From WRIS01 sp050945135 (lineage in GTDB: Bacteria > Actinomycetota > Coriobacteriia > Coriobacteriales > Eggerthellaceae), in assembly GCA_050945135.1 (NCBI GenBank), contig JBMNSJ010000053.1, positions 1-12,719 of the forward strand: a DNA stretch of 12,719 nt. Reading direction: 5' to 3'. The notes under the pieces are model-generated. The model made no database searches, was not told where the DNA came from, and saw only the letters and a program-made list of their open reading frames with translations. Made by a program: the position numbers and the translations under genes. Of the stretch, positions 7,474 to 12,719 are shown in pieces; within the stretch, counting starts at the first letter, position 1, and each line of letters starts with the position of its first letter.

Positions 7474-10400
7474 TAGCCTGATGTGGACTTATGGGGCAAA
7501 ATAGCCTGAGAAATGCGTTTTTGGAGAAACTCCTTATCGCTTTTCATCACCCAATCGCGGAAGGAATAGAATACCTCACGTTCTCCCAGTCCTTCGCAAT
7601 AACGTATGCTGTCTGTTAATTCTACTTTATTAGCAGTATCGATAACATGTACGAAACGGCGAATTTTCCCTTCTTCGTACACGGTTTTCGTGTCGATAAG
7701 CCCAAGCTCTCGAAACACCGAAATGCCACAAGCTGCCGCTGCCTCGCTCACCGCAAATCGCTTATCTCGTTGCATTATGGTGCGGGCAAGCTCTTCGTTG
7801 CTCATGACAAAATACTCATCGGTTGAAGCTCGTTGTAACTCTCGGAGCTCTCGATACACCTGCGCTAAGCTATCATGATTGGGCGTCATATCGAACAAGA
7901 TTCGTTCATTGATGCCCGCGTCGTTGCGACCGAACAACAAATGAATGATAGCTTCTTGTCCATCGCGTCCTGCCCGACCGCTCATCTGGTTGAACTCAAT
8001 TTCGTTAAAGGGCAGATGATACAACACCACATGCCGAATATTCGAAATGTTGACGCCCTCCCCAAAAGCAGAGGTCGCGACAAGCACACATAAGGCATTC
8101 GTGCGATATAGCTCTTCAATGCGCTTTCGTTCGCTGCGTGTGAGCCCGGCATTATAGAAACCGATAAGTGAGGCCATCTGCGGCACCATTTTTCTAAGCG
8201 AGCGCGCAAGAGCAATCGACTGCTCGCGGGAATTAACATAGATTACGGTTTTTTCGCCTTGCGCAATCATCTTCGCAAGGTAGCGCTCACGCTCTTTAAG
8301 ATTACGCTGATCATCAATGAGGAGGTTTTCCCGACGCGCTTCATCATAGACAGAGCGCTCAATGGTAAGAGTATCAATGATGCTTTCCGCTACCTTCGTA
8401 TCAGCAGTAGCGGTAAGCGCTAGTACTGTAGGATTTCCCAGCTCATCTATAGCATTTCCCAGACGCGCATAAGCTATACGATGACCCGATTTTGCCAAGC
8501 CAATGTGGTGCGCCTCATCGACAACCACAAAATCAATGTCTGCGGCTTCTTTGAACTTTTTCACGTGGAAGCTGAGAAACTCAGGTGTTGTTAGAACGAT
8601 GTCTTGGCTGCCCTCACGCATGGCTGCAAAAATACTCTCACGTTCTTCGGGACTAGTTTCGCCTGTAAGAGTTGCCGTTGATATACCGAAGGCCTCAAGC
8701 GCCTCACTTATATGAAATGCCTGATCAGCTATGAGAGCTCTGAGCGGATACACAAACAAACTTGTAGTGTGATCGAGCAAGGCTTTGCAGGCAGCATGCA
8801 CATGAAAAGTTAGCGACTTTCCTCGGCTGGTAGGCATAATTGCAAGCGTCGAAATGCCTTGAGCCAGATTGTCGAGCACTTCACGTTGAGAATCGTGGAG
8901 TTTGTTTTCGCCGATGAGTGCTTCAATAATCTTCGCTTGAAGCTCCTCGGGATCTTGGCTTGCAAGCTGTTCCCAAAACGCACGATTCTTCGCACGATGG
9001 CACTGCTGCTCCTCTTTTTCGAGCGCACATAAAGATTGATTACGTGCTTCATCGTCATTTGCAGCGTACAAATCGGTCACGAATGCAAGACTGTCTGGGT
9101 TTAGACAAGCCTCAAGAGCGCAGCAGGTTTGTGCTGGCACCAAAGAAGACAGAATTGCCTTAACCGTTTTGCGGCCACGCCATTCGTCAATCTGCAGCTC
9201 AAAAGCAGCATTAACCACGCTGCCGCAATGCATGAGCATCTCGATATCAGCACAATGAAACATAATGCCTGCAAGCGAGTTTTTCCCATCAGAAAGCGTA
9301 CACGAAAAATGGTTTTTATCAGCGCCAACAGCACGGCAATTAGTGAGCATGATATCGCGCGCCATAAAACGAGGGACTTTGTTCTCCTGCCCGAAAGGTG
9401 CAAGTTTTTGCAGTTGGGCCACACTATTAAGATCAAGCTCATCAAGCTCGACGCAAGCATCAATGCTTATTCTCGGCATAAAGCTTTCTGCAGGTAGCGC
9501 GTTCATGTAATCGTTAATACGCTGGGTAAACTCTGCAAGCTTTTCTGTCGGAAGCGTTACGCCGACAGCAGCTTCGTGCCCTCCAAATCGGGTCAGAATA
9601 TCAGAGAGGCTCTCCACCGCTTTAAATAGATTCACGCTGCCCACGCTGCGCCCTGATCCACGCGCTTCGTCACCATCAATGGTAAACAAGAGTGCGGGAA
9701 CACCGTAGGTATTGACCAGGCGACTTGCAACGATTCCTTTTACTCCCTCATGCCAAGCACTTCCTGACACAACGAGCGCTCGCTGTCCTTCGTAAATATC
9801 GATTGCTTGCGCTTTTGCAACCTCGGAAAGCTCGGCTTCGATGGCGCGTCTGCGATCGTTGACAGCCTCAAGTTCGGCCGCCTTTTTACAGGACTCATCA
9901 AAATCATCGCAGAGCAACAGGTCGAGAGCTAATTGTGCATCCCCCATACGACCTGCAGCGTTAAGACGAGGAATGATTGAGAAACTAATGTTGACGGCGC
10001 TTACCTCTTTGTCACCCACACCCGCCGTTCCCAAAAGTGCGGCGATACAGGGCCGAGGGTTTTCGTTGATACGCTTAATTCCTTCGGTAACCAAAGCACG
10101 GTTTTCAGCAATCATTGGCATAAGATCAGCAACCGTACCTAAAGAGACAAGATCGGTGTAGTCGCGCCAAAGATAAGGCTTTCCCAAACGTCCACCGAGT
10201 GCCTGAATGAGCTTCAATGCAACACCTGCACCCGCAAGGATTGCGCTTGGACAACTAGGGTCAAGCTTTGGATCGGCAACAGGAATGCCAAGGGGCACCA
10301 GATCGACCGCTTCATGATGATCGGTTACAGCCAGTTTCACACCCGCCGCACGCACATACTCTGCCTCATGCTTACTGGCAATTCCGCAGTCAACAGTAAC

Positions 10401-10817
10401 GATAAGGTCTGGCTTCATGTCGAAAACACGATTGAGAGCAGCTTCGGACAAGCTGTAGCCCTCTTCAAAACGCAGGGGAATGAACGGCGTTGCTTTTCCG
10501 CCAAGCTCGCGTAATCCTCGCGTAAGTGTGGCCGTTGCAGAAATGCCATCCAAATCGAAATCGCCATAAACCACAATGTGCTCTTGGGCTTTGAGCGAGG
10601 CTTCGATGACGTCGGCCACTTCAGATAACCCGGGAATGATATAGGGGTCGAGCCAATCACGATCAAGCGAGGGTGACAGAAAGGTTTTAATCTTCTCGGG
10701 CGTGTCAATACCACGCGCTACCAGGGTTGTCATGATGAACCGAGGCAGCTTAAAACGCTCCTGCAAACGGGAGACAATGGCTGGATCGGCCATGATAATG
10801 TTGAACTGGGCTGACAT
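7473..10817 (-). CDS. recJ: RecJ single-strand exonuclease fused to a RecQ-like DEAH helicase
   Basis: At 1114 residues this is nearly twice the length of classical RecJ. Residues 1 to about 560 form a complete RecJ core: GDFDLDG (85-91), TVDCG (141-145), DHH (166-168), a LGTVAD segment (Asp231), the DHHA1 motif GGH (412-414) and an OB-fold region. This part digests single-stranded DNA 5' to 3' using Mn2+ or Mg2+. From about 640 a superfamily 2 helicase follows: Walker A PTSRGKS (662-668), DEAH (767-770), LTATAD (801-806), motif V FGEGVN and QMSGRAGRDG (944-953). These motifs resemble RecQ, but no cysteine-rich RecQ zinc domain follows. A helical, possibly winged-helix tail ends the protein. 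Unwinding and digestion in one chain would suit recombination or fork repair. Start ATG 10817 has only a weak AGG upstream, and ATG 10793 is an alternative. Confidence 0.93.
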   Translation of the reverse strand: MSAQFNIIMADPAIVSRLQERFKLPRFIMTTLVARGIDTPEKIKTFLSPSLDRDWLDPYIIPGLSEVADVIEASLKAQEHIVVYGDFDLDGISATATLTRGLRELGGKATPFIPLRFEEGYSLSEAALNRVFDMKPDLIVTVDCGIASKHEAEYVRAAGVKLAVTDHHEAVDLVPLGIPVADPKLDPSCPSAILAGAGVALKLIQALGGRLGKPYLWRDYTDLVSLGTVADLMPMIAENRALVTEGIKRINENPRPCIAALLGTAGVGDKEVSAVNISFSIIPRLNAAGRMGDAQLALDLLLCDDFDESCKKAAELEAVNDRRRAIEAELSEVAKAQAIDIYEGQRALVVSGSAWHEGVKGIVASRLVNTYGVPALLFTIDGDEARGSGRSVGSVNLFKAVESLSDILTRFGGHEAAVGVTLPTEKLAEFTQRINDYMNALPAESFMPRISIDACVELDELDLNSVAQLQKLAPFGQENKVPRFMARDIMLTNCRAVGADKNHFSCTLSDGKNSLAGIMFHCADIEMLMHCGSVVNAAFELQIDEWRGRKTVKAILSSLVPAQTCCALEACLNPDSLAFVTDLYAANDDEARNQSLCALEKEEQQCHRAKNRAFWEQLASQDPEELQAKIIEALIGENKLHDSQREVLDNLAQGISTLAIMPTSRGKSLTFHVHAACKALLDHTTSLFVYPLRALIADQAFHISEALEAFGISTATLTGETSPEERESIFAAMREGSQDIVLTTPEFLSFHVKKFKEAADIDFVVVDEAHHIGLAKSGHRIAYARLGNAIDELGNPTVLALTATADTKVAESIIDTLTIERSVYDEARRENLLIDDQRNLKERERYLAKMIAQGEKTVIYVNSREQSIALARSLRKMVPQMASLIGFYNAGLTRSERKRIEELYRTNALCVLVATSAFGEGVNISNIRHVVLYHLPFNEIEFNQMSGRAGRDGQEAIIHLLFGRNDAGINERILFDMTPNHDSLAQVYRELRELQRASTDEYFVMSNEELARTIMQRDKRFAVSEAAAACGISVFRELGLIDTKTVYEEGKIRRFVHVIDTANKVELTDSIRYCEGLGEREVFYSFRDWVMKSDKEFLQKRISQAILPHKSTSG

Positions 10818-10833
10818 GAGAAACTAACCTAAC

Positions 10834-10885
10834 GGGCGTGTGCTGTTTTATTCACGCCCATTGTCTCACAATCCGCGTGTGCTGT
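10834..10885. repeat. Dense repeat block between merR and recJ
   Basis: The 98-base gap holds three signals. An inverted repeat GGGCGTG/CACGCCC lies at 10834-10840 and 10853-10859 with a 12-base loop. A perfect ATTGT-CTC-ACAAT palindrome lies at 10860-10872. The 11-base direct repeat GCGTGTGCTGT lies at 10836-10846 and 10875-10885. On the minus strand the strong stem is followed by a moderately T-rich stretch (GTTAGGTTAGTTT), so it could weakly terminate the merR transcript. It also lies just before the recJ start, where it could affect translation. The repeats are seen; roles are inferred. I could not place a good promoter here. Confidence 0.45.
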
Positions 10886-10915
10886 CACCGACGGAAACGA
10901 AGTGGGCACCTCGTG

Positions 10916-11269
10916 TCAGCTAAGAAGTTTCTCGTAGTTCTCAATCTTATAATCGAGCCTGTCAAGAGATTCCTGCATGAGCGCCATGCGATCTTTCAAT
11001 CTTTCGCGCTGTTCAACGAGGATTTGCTTACGTTCCTCGGCGGTATGCGGACCTAGCTGATAAAGAGCAACGTAATCGATAAGCGCTTCGACCTCGACTC
11101 CTGCCACGCGCATACATTTAATAAGACTTACCCACCCAAGATCTTCTTCAGAATAATCGCGAATCCCGTTGCTTCTACGTGTCACCGGCGGAATCAGCCC
11201 AATGCGCTCGTAGTATCTCAAGGTGTCAGTACTGATGTCGTAGTTTTTACTAACCTCTGCTATTAACAC
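10916..11269 (-). CDS. MerR-family regulator, AdhR/NmlR-like aldehyde or thiol-stress sensor
   Basis: This 117-residue DNA-binding protein has the MerR N-terminal winged helix (IAEVSKNYDISTDTLRYYE, then the wing GLIPPVTRRSNGIRDYSEED) and a C-terminal coiled-coil dimerisation helix from about 77 to 115. The order of residues around Cys52 (LIKCMRVAGVEV) matches AdhR of Bacillus subtilis, in which I recall Cys52 sensing formaldehyde and methylglyoxal. No other cysteine is present, which argues against a metal sensor of the MerR or CueR kind. The start is GTG 11269, with AGGAGG five bases upstream directly after the aldo/keto reductase stop (12-base gap). It therefore shares that gene's transcript and presumably controls it through the MerR-type promoter at 12462-12492. 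The inducer is inferred. Confidence 0.88.
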   Translation of the reverse strand: MLIAEVSKNYDISTDTLRYYERIGLIPPVTRRSNGIRDYSEEDLGWVSLIKCMRVAGVEVEALIDYVALYQLGPHTAEERKQILVEQRERLKDRMALMQESLDRLDYKIENYEKLLS

Positions 11270-11281
11270 GATAACCTCCTT

Positions 11282-12424
11282 TTACGCGAAGAGTCGCGCC
11301 GCTTCTTTCATGCTATGAATCACAGAAACGTCGAAGGGGCAGCGCTGTTCGCAGTTTCCGCACTCAGTACAATCCTCAGCGTTAGCCTCTAGGTGGTGAT
11401 AGTGCGACACAATTGAGGGTGGAATCGCTGATTCATCAAGCTTTGCAATATCGAGATACTTTGTGACAGTAGCGACATCAATCTCTTCAGGACAAGGCTG
11501 GCAATGTCCACAATACACGCACTTTCCGATGAAGTCGTTTGGCTGCTCACGCAAAAACTCCGTGTAGTCCCTGCTTGTCGCATCGGCTTGAATATATTCG
11601 AGCGTATTTCGCATCTCATCAGCGTTCGAGCAGCCCAATAGCGCAGAAAAGACTGCAGGTCGATCAAGGGCATACTCTATACACTGATTCACGCTCATGG
11701 GTTTTGAAAATGGGGTATGTTCTGGCGAGATTAGCTTCCCGGCTCCCAAACTTTTCATGACACTAATACCTACACCTCGCTTTTCGCATAAGGTATAGAA
11801 CGCCGCTCGTTCTGGATCAAGACCGCGAAAGTTTGCTCCCTCAAAGCCCTGCTCGAGCGCTTCAAGTGAATATTGATTTGCCGAGGTCATATCAAAAGCA
11901 AGATTAATGCTAAACATGAGCATCTCAGGCAAGCCTGTCTCGATTGCTTTTATAGCTGTTTCGGGGCGATGCGAGCTAAATCCGATGTGCCCGATATCGC
12001 CATTTTGTTTCAACTTTTGAGCATAGTCAGCCAAGCCGCCATGGAAAGTTTTATTGAAATCCTCTTCTGAGTCTATGAAAAAGAGCATTCCGAAATCGAT
12101 ATACCCGCCGAAAATGCGCAAGCAGTCCTCAAAATATCGCTTTACGGTTGGCAAATCACGGCTGATGTCATATTGCTTATTGATGTCTGTTGAGCCAATA
12201 TGCCCCTGAATGTAGACTTCATCACGCCTGTTCCCGATTGCACGAGCAACATTTTCTCTCACTTCTTGCCCAGGCATAAAGACATCAAAAATATTCACGC
12301 CTGCATCGAGAGCGATTTTGATTGTGCTTTCAGCCTGCTCATAAGGTCTACCATCTAGGTTTTCGCAGCCCAAACCAATAATGCTACCTTGTTTGCCCGT
12401 CTTCCCTATTTCGCGATATTCCAC
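11282..12424 (-). CDS. Aldo/keto reductase-fold protein with C-terminal 2x[4Fe-4S] domain
   Basis: This 380-residue protein has an N-terminal TIM barrel of the aldo/keto reductase fold (MEYREIGKTGKQGSIIGLGCE, GVNIFD at 42-47, IGHIGFSSH near 144-152). A ferredoxin-like tail carries two clusters: C302-x2-C305-x2-C308-x2-C311-P and C352-x2-C355-x2-C358-x3-C362-P. The canonical catalytic Tyr after Asp47 is not evident (the sequence reads DVFMPGQEVREN). The usual TK is also replaced, with YIQGHIGS in its place. I recall the same replacements in a clostridial subfamily, so this may be a normal variant with different chemistry. Electrons could pass between the clusters and a barrel-bound cofactor in an anaerobic redox reaction. 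The start is GTG 12424 with GGAGG four bases upstream. It leads the operon with merR. Confidence 0.9.
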   Translation of the reverse strand: MEYREIGKTGKQGSIIGLGCENLDGRPYEQAESTIKIALDAGVNIFDVFMPGQEVRENVARAIGNRRDEVYIQGHIGSTDINKQYDISRDLPTVKRYFEDCLRIFGGYIDFGMLFFIDSEEDFNKTFHGGLADYAQKLKQNGDIGHIGFSSHRPETAIKAIETGLPEMLMFSINLAFDMTSANQYSLEALEQGFEGANFRGLDPERAAFYTLCEKRGVGISVMKSLGAGKLISPEHTPFSKPMSVNQCIEYALDRPAVFSALLGCSNADEMRNTLEYIQADATSRDYTEFLREQPNDFIGKCVYCGHCQPCPEEIDVATVTKYLDIAKLDESAIPPSIVSHYHHLEANAEDCTECGNCEQRCPFDVSVIHSMKEAARLFA

Positions 12425-12461
12425 ACGTCCTCCTTCTCAGAAATAAAGCAAGTTTTACTGT

Positions 12462-12492
12462 AGCATACTCCCTGGAGTTAACTCTAAGTCAA
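12462..12492 (-). promoter_or_regulatory. MerR-type promoter/operator of the aldo/keto reductase-merR operon
   Basis: On the minus strand a -35 TTGACT (12492-12487) and a -10 TATGCT (12467-12462) are separated by exactly 19 bases. The spacer holds the perfect 10-base palindrome GAGTTAACTC (12484-12475). Promoters activated by MerR-family proteins have this over-long 19-20 base spacer with a dyad between the boxes, and the regulator untwists the DNA to align them. The -10 lies about 37 bases before the GTG start, a suitable leader length. The presence of a merR gene as the second gene of the operon supports autoregulation. The sequence match is strong; binding by this particular protein is inferred. 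Confidence 0.82.
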
Positions 12493-12541
12493 GAAAGAGA
12501 CGCTGAACCCATGAGCCCTCATCCGTAAGCCCCTGAAATCT

Positions 12542-12719
12542 TTACCCCACGCGTATTTCACCAGCATTAAGAAGTTTGTAGTTTTCGGACACGTGTGAGT
12601 AACTTTTATTGGGAGGAAAGAGATCACTCCTGTGAATTGCCGAGCAACCTTCCTGGATTCTTACGGTCTTTATTCTATCATTCGTTAACATGTTCGGGCT
12701 CGAAACTGTTTGTTTTTGG
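12542..12719 (-). CDS. Possible C-terminal fragment of an unrecognised protein, or a dispersed repeat
   Basis: A minus-strand frame is open from the right edge to a TAA at 12544-12542 (58 codons). An internal ATG near 12692 has no clear ribosome binding site. The translation contains EGCSAIHRSDLFPPNKSY and ends NAGEIRVG. I do not recognise a family and see no domain motif. The stop lies about 50 bases upstream of the aldo/keto reductase promoter, a reasonable place for the end of a preceding gene. An open frame of this length can occur by chance, so coding status is uncertain. No other gene is visible from 12493 to the window end. Confidence 0.25.
   Translation of the reverse strand, partial: QKQTVSSPNMLTNDRIKTVRIQEGCSAIHRSDLFPPNKSYSHVSENYKLLNAGEIRVG

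Noticed and set aside
9129..9510. Overlapping plus-strand frames of 80-120 codons opposite recJ.
   Set aside because: They are antisense shadows of the RecJ OB-fold region with no start signals or domain motifs.

Overview
This window comes from a bacterium of roughly 48% GC (estimated by eye). It most likely belongs to the Actinomycetota and perhaps to Coriobacteriia (an Eggerthellaceae-like anaerobe). The lineage call is an inference. It rests on the actinobacterial look of the long Rel protein, the recJ-rel-metallohydrolase gene order, and an anaerobe-type aldo/keto reductase with two [4Fe-4S] clusters. A Clostridia-type host is not excluded. No rRNA, tRNA, CRISPR array or phage module was seen.

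Layout, left to right. Positions 1-128 are the left end of an IS3-family (IS150-like) insertion sequence. Its first transposase gene reads off the left edge. The IS interrupts a minus-strand UMF1/Atg22-type MFS transporter gene (68-1207), which now ends on IS-borne codons and lacks its last two membrane helices. A single plus-strand gene follows (1329-2297), a zinc-dependent phospholipase C-like protein. It converges on a two-gene minus-strand phosphate module: a Pit-type phosphate transporter (3032-4084) followed by its PhoU-like DUF47 partner (2390-3022). A 361-base gene-free stretch (4085-4445) with repeats and palindromes separates this module from the next cluster.

The centre is a tight minus-strand cluster transcribed right to left: a 1114-residue RecJ nuclease fused to a RecQ-like DEAH helicase (7473-10817), a bifunctional (p)ppGpp synthetase/hydrolase rel (5119-7473) and a metallo-beta-lactamase-fold hydrolase (4446-5108). 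recJ and rel overlap by one base (TAATG), and rel and the hydrolase are 10 bases apart. The cluster therefore puts DNA repair and stringent response under probable translational coupling.

Upstream lies another minus-strand pair: a two-cluster Fe-S aldo/keto reductase (11282-12424) and a MerR-family regulator (10916-11269). The promoter in front has the MerR hallmark of a 19-base -35/-10 spacer carrying a palindrome. The regulator has a cysteine at position 52, the position I recall for the aldehyde sensor AdhR. This suggests an autoregulated, electrophile-responsive operon. The right edge (12542-12719) holds a weak partial open frame.

The most notable items are the RecJ-helicase fusion, the IS-truncated transporter with a possible hairpin switch over the transposase ribosome binding site, and the MerR operator.
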